Origin: Lentisphaerota bacterium
GTDB taxonomy: Bacteria > Verrucomicrobiota > Lentisphaeria > Oligosphaerales > JAFGRS01
Length of the DNA stretch: 15,648 nucleotides
Assembly: GCA_012514865.1 (NCBI GenBank)
Contig: JAAYZO010000888.1
Location: 1 to 15,648, forward strand
Direction of reading: 5' to 3'
This document shows, piece after piece, positions 1-8,215 of this stretch. Under the pieces are notes generated by a model that saw nothing but the letters and a program-made list of their open reading frames with translations, searched no databases and was not told the origin of the DNA. The stretch's first letter is position 1. Each line of letters opens with the position of its first letter. The translations under genes and the position numbers were made by a program.

Positions 1-120
1 CCCCCGCGGCGGTGCCGCGAGGGGGGCCGGATGCGCGGCATGCCGTGGGGCTACGGAGGCCCCCCGCGGCGGTGCCGCGAGGGGGGCCGGATGCGCGGCA
101 TGCCGTGGGGCTGCGGAGGC
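1..120. repeat. 60-bp tandem repeat, two copies, at the window edge
   Basis: Bases 1-60 and 61-120 are the same 60-bp unit with one difference (A at 53, G at 113). The unit contains CCGCGGCGGTGCCGCG and GGCATGCCGTGGGG, so it is rich in short inverted repeats. Because 60 is a multiple of 3, each unit adds 20 codons without changing frame, and at least two forward frames are open through it. The array starts at the first base, so more copies may lie to the left. Its GGCATGCCGTGGGG end is shared with the palindromes at 131-150 and 355-374. Confidence 0.9.
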
Positions 121-130
121 CCTTCCGTGG

Positions 131-150
131 CCCCACGGCATGCCGTGGGG
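131..150. repeat. 20-bp perfect palindrome, copy 1
   Basis: CCCCACGGCATGCCGTGGGG equals its own reverse complement. It is the core of a 31-bp direct repeat (120-150) that recurs exactly at 344-374. The ATG of the small open frame at 140 lies inside it. Confidence 0.85.
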
Positions 151-331
151 CCTGATGGTCGCGCCCTTCCCCGACGCCCCCGACACCCCCAACGCCCGGC
201 GGGCCGTCTGGTGCAACCAGTACGTCATCGAGCACTCGGACCGCCTCGTGATCGGGCACCTCAACCCCGACGGCATGCTCGCCTGCCTCCTCTCCGAGGC
301 AGACCCACAGAAAGAGATCGTGTATCTGTAG
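140..331 (+). CDS. Small partial CDS, possible DprA/LOG-like C-terminal fragment
   Basis: This is a 63-codon frame ending in TAG. From about residue 18 onward the codons have strongly GC-rich third positions and the protein looks genuine, with the motifs WCNQYVIEHSDRLVIG and LNPDGMLACLL. That pattern (Arg-rich helix, NQYV, 'SD.LVIG', 'P.G.LA.LL') resembles the C-terminal end of DprA-like Rossmann nucleotide-binding proteins, where a similar helix-strand follows the phosphate-binding part. I recognise this from memory only. The ATG sits inside a palindromic repeat and no ribosome binding site is visible. The same frame stays open to the left edge through the 60-bp tandem repeat, so this is either the tail of a gene starting outside the window or a remnant cut by repeat insertion. 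It converges with the ABC-F gene at 385. Confidence 0.4.
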   Translation: MPWGLMVAPFPDAPDTPNARRAVWCNQYVIEHSDRLVIGHLNPDGMLACLLSEADPQKEIVYL

Positions 332-354
332 CCCCGTGGCGTCCCCTTCCGTGG

Positions 355-374
355 CCCCACGGCATGCCGTGGGG
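355..374. repeat. 20-bp perfect palindrome, copy 2
   Basis: This is the same CCCCACGGCATGCCGTGGGG as at 131-150, with the shared CCCTTCCGTGG prefix from 344. A further GGGCCGTGGGGCT follows. It lies between two convergent reading frames (stops at 331 and 385), so it could also act as a bidirectional hairpin at the transcript ends. Confidence 0.85.
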
Positions 375-384
375 GGCCGTGGGG

Positions 385-1911
<1,527 letters not shown>

Positions 1912-2012
1912 AGGCGGTAAGATACCCCGACAGCCGCCACGGTGCACGCCGGATGCCGGCACGGTCCTGCGCAAACCACGTCGCGACTCCCCGTTCAGCG
2001 CTGTCTCTCTAT

Positions 2013-2154
2013 CCGGTTCTGCCACCCCTTCAGGGTGCGTGGTTCGTGGGTTCGCGTTTCCGGGGGTCGTACTCCGCACGACCCCCGGCTACGATCTGGC
2101 ACCCCTTCAGGGTGGCCAGGTGAGCGCTGACGCGATCTTCGAACAGCCCTGGAT
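2013..2154 (+). repeat. 142-bp dispersed structured repeat, copy 1
   Basis: This aligns over its whole length with the reverse complement of 6773-6914. Layout: CCGGTTCTG, then CACCCCTTCAGGGTG, then a 10-bp perfect stem CCGGGGGTCG/CGACCCCCGG (2060-2069 and 2079-2088, 9-nt loop), then GCTACGATCTGG, a second CACCCCTTCAGGGTG, and AGCGCTGACGCGA..TTCGAACA..CCTGGAT. The stem arms are identical in both copies while the loops differ, which suggests that structure is conserved. I see no transposase or coding signal. Confidence 0.85.
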
Positions 2155-2171
2155 GCAGTCCCCTGTCGGCC

Positions 2172-2199
2172 TTGACGCACGACCCCCGGCCGCTATGGT
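2172..2199 (+). promoter_or_regulatory. Candidate sigma-70-type promoter for the AGE-family gene
   Basis: TTGACG (2172-2177) and TATGGT (2194-2199) are separated by 16 bp. They match 5/6 and 4/6 of the -35 and -10 consensus and lie 55 bp upstream of the ATG at 2255. It sits just after repeat copy 1. This is a pattern match only. Confidence 0.4.
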
Positions 2200-2254
2200 C
2201 CGGCGCAGCGCGGCGAGGCGCCGCGACCGGCAGCCCTCAGGACCAGCGATCACG

Positions 2255-3619
2255 ATGACGGCAACCATGATCACGACCTTCGACACCCGTGCCTTGCGCC
2301 AGGATCTCGCCGATCTGGTGCGGGCCAACATCGACTACATGGTCAGCCGCTGGGAGGCCAAGGGCCGGCCCGAATGGCTTGATACCAAGGTCGATATCGC
2401 CACCGGCATGGACTTCGCCACCAGCGACCGCATCGGCACGGTCCATGGTCCGGACGTGGTCTACGGCTGGATCCAGGGCCGCGGCCTGGAGGCCCTGGCC
2501 GGGCACCGGCGCTGGCTCGGCGAGGGCGCCGACCGCACCGCGGCCTCCCAGGGCCTCATACCGCGCCTCGACGACTGCCTGCGGCGCCTCGGCACCGCCC
2601 TGGAGCGCCGTCGTGCCGAGCACGGCCGGCTCTTCTTCATGATGCGCGCCGACACCGGCGCGCCGCTGTGTCTCGATGACGACGGGCGGCTCGCAGCGCT
2701 GCCCGCCGGCGACCTGCCGCCCGGGTTCACGGACCTCTTCTATAGCAAGGGCCTCGCCGCCGCCGGGAGTGTCCTCGGCGAGGCGTCGTGGGTGCAGGCC
2801 GGCAGCGGGCTGTTCGGCGACACCGTGAAGGCCATCATGGCGGGCCGCTTCGTCTCCGACCAGCAGCCCATGGACCCGCGCAACCCGGTACGGCCGGTCC
2901 CCGGCCGCCTCAGCCACGGGCCGGCCATGATCGCCATCGGCGGCACCGGCACCCTCCTGCAGATCACCCGGGACGCGGCGTGGTGGGACGCCGGCCTGGC
3001 CCTGGCGCGCCACATCGTGGCACGGCACATCAGCCACGGCCAGTTCGACGGCCTCCAGGACGGCGACCTCGTCGAGTTCATCACCCCGGACGGCGCGCCC
3101 TACGACAGCGCCGGGGCCATCCTCTGCGATCCCGGCCATGCCCTGGAGTGGGTCGGCCTGACGGCACGGCTGCTCTGGATCGGCGAGGCGGTCATGGGCC
3201 GCACGGCCGCCGTGGTGGCGGCCCAGGAGGAACTCCAGACGGCCCTCCTCGGCGTCTTCCGGCAGGCCTTCCGGATCGGCTTCAACCCGGAGGCGGGCGG
3301 CATCTGCAAGCTGGTCGACCTGCGGACCCGGCGCGTGGTCAACGGTGACATGCCCTGGTGGAGTCTGCCGGAGACCCTTCGCGCCGCGGCCCTCCTGCGC
3401 CGGCTCTACCCGGATCATGCCACAGCAGCCGAGGCGGCCCTCGGGGTCTGCTGGCAGGCCCTGGAGCGCTACCTCAGCCCGGCCGCCGGACGCCTGGCGG
3501 TGCAGACCCGGGATGCCGCCGGACGCACGGTCGCGGTCATCCCCGCCTGCCCGGATGCCGACCCGTGCTACCACACCGGCCTGAGCCTGATCGACACCTG
3601 GCGCGCCCTCGACCGCTGA
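2255..3619 (+). CDS. AGE-family (N-acylglucosamine 2-epimerase-like) protein
   Basis: This 454-aa protein has no signal peptide or membrane segment, so it is probably cytoplasmic. It carries motifs typical of the (alpha/alpha)6-barrel AGE superfamily, which includes sugar epimerases/isomerases and related hydrolases: GWIQGRGLEAL (71-81), DPGHALEW (292-299), PWWSLPETLRAA (367-378) and YHTGLSLIDT (439-448). Length is close to the 400-450 aa usual for the family. The substrate cannot be assigned; N-acylglucosamine, mannose, cellobiose or another sugar are possible. ATG 2255 is chosen because AGGA lies 12-16 bases upstream; ATG 2267 is an alternative. The frame is open further upstream, but only through repeat DNA. 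It stands alone, divergent from the ABC-F gene and convergent with the M48 gene. Confidence 0.75.
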   Translation: MTATMITTFDTRALRQDLADLVRANIDYMVSRWEAKGRPEWLDTKVDIATGMDFATSDRIGTVHGPDVVYGWIQGRGLEALAGHRRWLGEGADRTAASQGLIPRLDDCLRRLGTALERRRAEHGRLFFMMRADTGAPLCLDDDGRLAALPAGDLPPGFTDLFYSKGLAAAGSVLGEASWVQAGSGLFGDTVKAIMAGRFVSDQQPMDPRNPVRPVPGRLSHGPAMIAIGGTGTLLQITRDAAWWDAGLALARHIVARHISHGQFDGLQDGDLVEFITPDGAPYDSAGAILCDPGHALEWVGLTARLLWIGEAVMGRTAAVVAAQEELQTALLGVFRQAFRIGFNPEAGGICKLVDLRTRRVVNGDMPWWSLPETLRAAALLRRLYPDHATAAEAALGVCWQALERYLSPAAGRLAVQTRDAAGRTVAVIPACPDADPCYHTGLSLIDTWRALDR

Positions 3620-3642
3620 TCTCCGGACCCCGTGACTGCGGG

Positions 3643-3673
3643 CGTCGGGTTGGCATCCCCCGCCAACCCGACG
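3643..3673. terminator. Hairpin between convergent genes
   Basis: CGTCGGGTTGGC (3643-3654) and GCCAACCCGACG (3662-3673) form a perfect 12-bp stem with a 7-nt loop, 24 bp after the AGE-family stop codon. It also lies downstream of the minus-strand M48 gene (stop at 3772), so it could end transcription from both sides. There is no T-tract on either side, so it is not a canonical intrinsic terminator. The rest of the 152-bp spacer shows nothing else. Confidence 0.55.
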
Positions 3674-3771
3674 GCAGGCGGTCCCAGGGGCGGCGGTGTC
3701 CGTGCCGGTCCCTTCGCGTCGGTGCCAGGCCGTGTTCTGCGCGTCGCCGAAGTCGCCCGCACCGGCCGCGG

Positions 3772-5739
3772 TCAGGCAGCAGCGCGGTCGGCGGTGGCCA
3801 GCACCGGCGGCATGGGGCAGCCCAGGACCGCCGCGATGGCGCGCAGGAGTTCTGCCTCGTCGACCAGGACCCGGCGGTCGTGCAGGACCGTGTCCAGGCA
3901 GGCCATGAGGACGCGCCGGCGAAGGGGGAAGGCCAGCTCGGAGAGCCGCGCGAGGGCCTGATCGACGGCCGCCAGGGTGCACTGCTCGGCGGGCAGCAGC
4001 CCGGCCGCGGCGGCGGTGCCGAGCGCGGCGCCGCCGGCGGCGAAGGCCGCCTCTGCCGCGGTGGCGTCGCCGCCGAGGTGGGCGAGCGTCGACAGGAGCA
4101 GCCGGCACTCGGCACGCACCCCGGTCAGCGAGATGTGGCGCACCGCCGCCGACGACGCGGGCTCGAGCCAGCCGCGCAGGCGCTGATCGAGGACCGCCTG
4201 GAGGGCATACTCGAAGAGGTTGATCTCCTCGTCGGCCTCGGCCAGGCCACGGGCCGTCTCCCGCAGGGCCTGCACCGCGGAGGTCGGGAGCCCCCTCAGG
4301 ACGGGCAGGGCCAGATCCAGGACCGCGATGCGATGACCGGCCGGCAGCGACGCCATCGGCGCCCGGAGTGCCTCGATGCGCGAGGACAGACCGGCGAGGG
4401 CCGAACGCGCCAGGACGGCCTGTTGCCGGCGACGGACCGCCTCGGCGGGATCCATGAGCAGGCCGAGGATGAGGGCCTGCGCATCATCGGGGCGCTGCAG
4501 GGCCTCGGCGATCGCGGCCGGCAACCCGCGCCGCAGGCGCTCGGCGAAGTCGAGGTGAGCGCGGGTGGGCGCCCCCACCTGGTCGACCATCGCCATCGCC
4601 GCCGGCGCGGCCGCGCCGTCCGCCGCGGTGGCGGTGCCGCCGGCGGCCAGGCCCGCGACCGGCATGGGGCTGTCGGCGACGTCGTCGTCGACAGCCTCTG
4701 CCGCCGCGGCGGCCATGCGGCCGTCGAAGCTGGGGTCGAGGCGCCGTATGCGCTCGACCAGGGGCGGGTGAGTGGCCATGAGGCCGGCCCAGGCCGTGCC
4801 GAGGGCATTGCCGAAGAACAGGTGACTGGCCGCGGCGGCCTTCGGCTCATCGAGCCGCGAGCCGCGGCTCAGGCCGCCGATCCTCTTCAGGGCCCCGGCG
4901 ATCCCGGACGGGTTGCGGGTGTACTGCACCGCCGAGGCGTCGGCGAGGAACTCACGCTGGCGGCATACCGCACTCTGGATGAGCCGCGCGAAGAACACGC
5001 CGGCCGAGCCGATCACAAGCAACGCCAGGCCCAGCACCAGGACGCCGAGGCGGACGGCGCCCTCGCCGCCCTTGCCGCGGCCACTTGAACGCGTGCGGAC
5101 CTGCGTGGCGGCACGCAGCAGGATGTGCCCCAGGAGGGTCAGCATCAGGATGCCGTGCAGCCAGCCGATCAGGCGAAGATTCAGCCGCATGTCGCCGTGC
5201 AGGATGTGGCTGAACTCGTGGGCGATGACGCCCTGCAGCTCGTCGCGGCTGAGGGTCTCCAGGGAGCCGCTCGTGACCCCGATCACGGCGTCCGATGGGC
5301 TGTGGCCGGCAGCGAAGGCGTTGATGCCGCGCTCGGCCTCGAGGAGGTACACCGGCGGCACCGGCATGCCCGCCGCAATCGCCATCTCCTCCACCACATT
5401 AAGGAGACGCCGCTGCCGCAGGTCGACAGTGTCACGCGGGATGGGCACACCGCCCAACATGCGCGCCACTGCCTCGCCGCCGCTGCGTAACTCGGCCATC
5501 TTCATCAGACTGCCGACAAGGATGACGCCGAAGGTGCCCAGGACCGTCCACGCGAGCAGGTTCGGATCCCAGAAGCGCAGCGCCACCGGCGCCTGGCTGC
5601 TCTTGCTTGCACCGACCCCGAGCAGCCCCCACACCGTCGCGTGGACCGCCAGGACAATCAGCACCACCGCGAGGCCGAAGTACACCAGCAGCAGACCACT
5701 CCGCCGCCGCGCCTGATCCTGATGTGCAAAGAAGTCCAT
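3772..5739 (-). CDS. M48-family membrane metalloprotease with long C-terminal extension
   Basis: This 655-aa membrane protein belongs to the HtpX/Ste24-like M48 zinc-metalloprotease family. Zinc motif HEFSH is at 174-178 and the third-ligand helix QREFLADA has Glu263. HSPSDAVIGVTSG (146-158) precedes it and THPP (323-326) follows, as usual in M48. Hydrophobic segments at about 14-40, 61-82, 190-210 and 232-255 flank the catalytic part. Residues about 340-390 are an Ala/Gly-rich low-complexity linker. Residues about 390-655 form an all-helical, Ala/Leu-rich region that I cannot assign. HtpX proteins end near 300 aa, so the extension roughly doubles the length. Its start lies 56 bp after the lemA stop, implying one transcript; LemA-M48 neighbours are common in bacteria. 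Likely role: membrane protein quality control. Confidence 0.85.
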   Translation of the reverse strand: MDFFAHQDQARRRSGLLLVYFGLAVVLIVLAVHATVWGLLGVGASKSSQAPVALRFWDPNLLAWTVLGTFGVILVGSLMKMAELRSGGEAVARMLGGVPIPRDTVDLRQRRLLNVVEEMAIAAGMPVPPVYLLEAERGINAFAAGHSPSDAVIGVTSGSLETLSRDELQGVIAHEFSHILHGDMRLNLRLIGWLHGILMLTLLGHILLRAATQVRTRSSGRGKGGEGAVRLGVLVLGLALLVIGSAGVFFARLIQSAVCRQREFLADASAVQYTRNPSGIAGALKRIGGLSRGSRLDEPKAAAASHLFFGNALGTAWAGLMATHPPLVERIRRLDPSFDGRMAAAAAEAVDDDVADSPMPVAGLAAGGTATAADGAAAPAAMAMVDQVGAPTRAHLDFAERLRRGLPAAIAEALQRPDDAQALILGLLMDPAEAVRRRQQAVLARSALAGLSSRIEALRAPMASLPAGHRIAVLDLALPVLRGLPTSAVQALRETARGLAEADEEINLFEYALQAVLDQRLRGWLEPASSAAVRHISLTGVRAECRLLLSTLAHLGGDATAAEAAFAAGGAALGTAAAAGLLPAEQCTLAAVDQALARLSELAFPLRRRVLMACLDTVLHDRRVLVDEAELLRAIAAVLGCPMPPVLATADRAAA

Positions 5740-5795
5740 GCTGGGTCATGCCCGGACGCCGAGGGACCTACCGACGGCGCCGGCCGCGCGCGGCC

Positions 5796-6383
5796 TCAGA
5801 AACTCACCTTGGGGGCTTCCTTCTCGGCGGGGGCCGTGACCTCGAAGAGCTCCGCCGGGCCGAAGCCGAACATGCCGGCGAAGATGACCGCGGGGAAGAC
5901 CTCGCGGGCGGTGTTGTAGACGGTCACGGCGTCGTTGTAGGCCTGTCGGGCGAACGAGATCTTGTTCTCGGTCGAGGTCAGCTCTTCCATGAGCTGCAGC
6001 ATGTTCTGATTCGCCTTCAGGTCCGGGTAGGCCTCGGCCAGAGCGAAGAGCCGGCCGAGGACGCCGCCGAGCTGGCCCTCGGCGCCCATGAGGCCCTTCA
6101 TCGCGGCCGGGTCGCCGGGGTTCGCGGCGGCGCGGGCATTGGCGCTGACCGCCTGGTTGCGGGCCGCGATGACCGCCTCGAGGGTCTCGCGCTCGTGCTT
6201 CAGGTAGCCCTTGGCGACCTCGACGAGGTTCGGGATCAGGTCGTAGCGGCGCTTGAGCTGGACGTCGATCTGCGCGAAGGCGTTCTTGAAGCGGTTGCGG
6301 AGGGTCACCAGCCTGTTGTAGATGCCCGCCACCAGCAGGACGATCACAGCCACGACTGCCAAGGTCACGATCAGGGGGATCAT
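5796..6383 (-). CDS. lemA: LemA family protein
   Basis: This 195-aa protein has an N-terminal membrane helix (about residues 3-24) followed by the characteristic LemA helical bundle: YNRLVTLRNRFKNAFAQIDVQLKRRYDLIPNLV, then GYLKHERETLEAVIAARNQAV, and QLMEELTSTENKISFARQAYNDAVTVYNTAREVFP. Length matches the 180-200 aa norm. LemA proteins are membrane-anchored and poorly understood; no enzymatic activity is established. The start is supported by AAGGAG 8 bases before the ATG. It is the first gene of a two-gene unit with the M48 protease downstream, suggesting that LemA serves as a scaffold or partner for the protease (inference). The promoter should lie in 6384-6640, but I see no convincing -35/-10 pair. 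Confidence 0.93.
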   Translation of the reverse strand: MIPLIVTLAVVAVIVLLVAGIYNRLVTLRNRFKNAFAQIDVQLKRRYDLIPNLVEVAKGYLKHERETLEAVIAARNQAVSANARAAANPGDPAAMKGLMGAEGQLGGVLGRLFALAEAYPDLKANQNMLQLMEELTSTENKISFARQAYNDAVTVYNTAREVFPAVIFAGMFGFGPAELFEVTAPAEKEAPKVSF

Positions 6384-6642
6384 CGCGCTGTCTCCTTGTC
6401 ACACCACTGCAGGGACGCGGCCCTCGCCACGAAGGCGCCCGCCCCATCCTGTACGGATCCACGCCGGCCGCGTCAGCGGCCAGCTACAGCCGACTATACC
6501 CCCATCCGGCCCGGCCGGCCAGCCCGGCGCGAGGGCACGCCGCAATGCCTCAGTCGACGTCGGGGCGGCTCGTATAGAACACCACGGTGGGGTCCGGCTG
6601 TTGCCTCGTGGGAGACATGACGGCGTGAAGCGCACGGTTCTT

Positions 6643-6728
6643 GTCGCAGACTTTCAGCCTGCGACCGAGCATGGTCAATGTCCCAGGGCGTTGCCCTGGG
6701 CTGATGAATGGTGCCCTTTCAGGGCGCC
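6643..6728. repeat. Composite three-hairpin intergenic element
   Basis: Three adjacent inverted repeats: GTCGCAG (6643-6649)/CTGCGAC (6659-6665) with a 9-nt loop; CCCAGGGC (6682-6689)/GCCCTGGG (6693-6700) with a 3-nt loop; and GGTGCCCT (6710-6717)/AGGGCGCC (6721-6728) with a 3-nt loop and one G-T pair. The spacing CTGATGAAT between the last two resembles a dispersed element I associate with Planctomycetota genomes; this is recall, not a database result. Confidence 0.65.
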
Positions 6729-6772
6729 GGAGCGGAAGCCCGCAGGGAGGCGCCGCGGACGGCGCGAGGCCA

Positions 6773-6914
6773 ATCCAGGGTGTTCGAAGGTCGCGTCAGC
6801 GCTGGCGTGGTCACCCTGAAGGGGTGCCAGATCGTAGCCGGGGGTCGCGCGAGAGCCCGACCCCCGGAACCCGGTATCCACGAACTGCGCACCCTGAAGG
6901 GGGTGCCAGAACCG
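6773..6914 (-). repeat. 142-bp dispersed structured repeat, copy 2 (inverted)
   Basis: Reverse complement aligns end to end with 2013-2154 and both copies are 142 bp; single-base gaps compensate. The two CACCC..CTTCAGGGTG hairpins and the CCGGGGGTCG/CGACCCCCGG stem are kept. The loop is 10 nt here and 9 nt in copy 1, with different bases. Together the copies bracket the AGE/M48/LemA block in inverted orientation. Confidence 0.85.
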
Positions 6915-7021
6915 GCCCCCCAAACCGCCATGGGAGTCGACCACGGCGGTCTGAAGGTCTTCGTTGCAGCCATCCTGCAGGAATGCAGGGAACAGGGTTC
7001 GTCCCGTGGCGGAAGGTCCGC

Positions 7022-8215
7022 TCAGAGGTAGCGGGTGCGGGTCTCTTTGAGGTGGCGGTCCTCGAGGCTTCGGGCGATGCGTTTCATGAGATTGCGGCGG
7101 AGGTCCAGTTCGACCGGGACGCTGGGGTCCTGGTGGGCCTCGTTGATGCGGGTGCCGACGAGGAACTGGATGACGTCGCTATTAAGGAGGTAGTCGACGA
7201 TGCGTGTGGCGGCGTTGCGGCCGGGCCTTTCGGCGACGCTGTCGGCCTCGAGCATATCGGCGACGCGCGCCAGGGTGACGGTGCCCTCGGTGATCAGGCT
7301 GACGCCGTCCATGGTCGAGGCCGGCGGCACCTCGTCGTCGAGGTCATCGAGTTCGACGCTGACCGGCCGGCCCAGTTCACGCGAGACGATGCTGGCGGTG
7401 GTGCCGCCGCAGACGATGACATTGCCGGGAAAGCTGGCGACGTTCTCGGCCATAAGGCGGTCATTGCGCCGATCGAAGGGCGGCCCGGTGGCGACGAGGA
7501 GCCGCCGCGGCTGGCGGACGTAGACCACGGCGCAGGTGATATCGTCGCGGGGGCGGCCCTCGTCGTTGGCGGTGGCCAGGTGCACGATGCGCCGGGCCAG
7601 GTCGCGGGCGGAGATGCTCGGGTTGCCGTGGATGAGCTTCTGGGCGAACGCGGCCACCGCATCGCGGCCCCAGCCCAGGGGCATGGCGTCGCGCCCCATA
7701 CCCGACTGGTTGACGCCGTCAGAGAAGAAGACGATGCGGTCGCCGACCTCGGCCGCGAACTCGGTGAAGTCCAGGAAGCGCTCGCGCGGGACATTGCCGA
7801 CGCCTGAGGGAACGACGGTGCGCTGGGGCGGGCACTGCAGGAGGCGCTCGCCGCGCAGGATCAGACAGGGCGGATTCTCGTGCTCGATGAGGCGGACCTG
7901 GCGGGTGCTCTCGATGTCGACGATGGTGAAGGTCGAGTAGGCGATCTGGCGTTCGCTGCACAGCGGCAGGGTGTCCATGATGGTCCGGGCCGTCAGCTCG
8001 ACATCGGTGTCACGGACCACGAAATCCAGGGCCATGCTGCTGGTCAGGGTCGCCAGGACATTGGCCTTGACGCCGCTGCCGAGGCCATCGGAGAGCACCG
8101 AGACGATGCGGCCCTCCTGGCGGACCTTACGGGAGACGAAGACATCGCCGGCCACGGGCTGGCCGTGCTTGGGCTCCTGCCAGGACTCGACCTCGATGAA
8201 GACATCATCGGCCAT
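7022..8215 (-). CDS. SpoIIE/PP2C-type serine phosphatase linked to HydS
   Basis: This 397-aa soluble protein carries PPM (PP2C/SpoIIE) metal-binding motifs: GDVFVSRK (23-30), SVLSDGLGSGVKA (39-51), FFSDGVNQ (163-170) and RDDITCAVVYV (223-233), whose acidic residues would bind two Mn/Mg ions. Such enzymes dephosphorylate Ser/Thr-phosphorylated proteins, often anti-sigma-factor antagonists. Residues about 240-397 are not part of the catalytic fold. They begin GPPFDRRND, include VIVCGGTTASIVSREL (266-281) and end with VGTRINEAHQDP (353-364), and I cannot assign them. ATG 8215 is chosen because AAGGA lies 8 bases upstream and the longer frame translates the hydS end. It overlaps hydS by 11 bp, so translation is probably coupled. 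Related phosphatases are known beside sensory [FeFe]-hydrogenases in Clostridia and Thermotogae. It is the last gene of the unit. Confidence 0.85.
   Translation of the reverse strand: MADDVFIEVESWQEPKHGQPVAGDVFVSRKVRQEGRIVSVLSDGLGSGVKANVLATLTSSMALDFVVRDTDVELTARTIMDTLPLCSERQIAYSTFTIVDIESTRQVRLIEHENPPCLILRGERLLQCPPQRTVVPSGVGNVPRERFLDFTEFAAEVGDRIVFFSDGVNQSGMGRDAMPLGWGRDAVAAFAQKLIHGNPSISARDLARRIVHLATANDEGRPRDDITCAVVYVRQPRRLLVATGPPFDRRNDRLMAENVASFPGNVIVCGGTTASIVSRELGRPVSVELDDLDDEVPPASTMDGVSLITEGTVTLARVADMLEADSVAERPGRNAATRIVDYLLNSDVIQFLVGTRINEAHQDPSVPVELDLRRNLMKRIARSLEDRHLKETRTRYL

Larger units (their letters stand above)
1912..2254. other. Gene-free divergent spacer with dispersed repeat and promoter
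   Basis: This 343-bp spacer lies between the divergent ABC-F and AGE-family genes. It holds copy 1 of the 142-bp repeat (2013-2154) and a candidate promoter for the plus-strand gene (2172-2199). Open frames through it are translations of the repeat and show no protein-like features. I see no clear promoter for the ABC-F gene. Confidence 0.7.
6384..7021. other. 638-bp gene-free region rich in hairpin repeats
   Basis: This region separates lemA from the 3' end of the hydrogenase locus. No frame looks protein-coding; open frames on either strand are unstructured Arg/Pro/Gly-rich translations or shadows of neighbours. It holds a hairpin cluster (6643-6728) and copy 2 of the 142-bp repeat (6773-6914). 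Bases 6384-6640 must contain lemA 5' regulatory DNA, but nothing specific is visible. Confidence 0.7.

Noticed and set aside
1..374. Possible CRISPR array
   Set aside because: The tandem units are contiguous with no unique spacers of uniform length, and the palindromes at 131 and 355 are too far apart; no cas genes are present.
2237..4108. 623-codon minus-strand frame opposite the AGE-family gene
   Set aside because: It is antisense to a protein with recognisable AGE motifs and runs through the intergenic hairpin into the M48 gene; it has no domain.
2013..6914. Inverted 142-bp repeats as ends of a transposon
   Set aside because: No transposase or integrase lies between them and the enclosed genes look like chromosomal housekeeping genes; kept only as a repeat finding.
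6641..7807. 388-codon plus-strand frame starting in the hairpin region
   Set aside because: Its start is repeat DNA and the remainder is antisense to the phosphatase gene.
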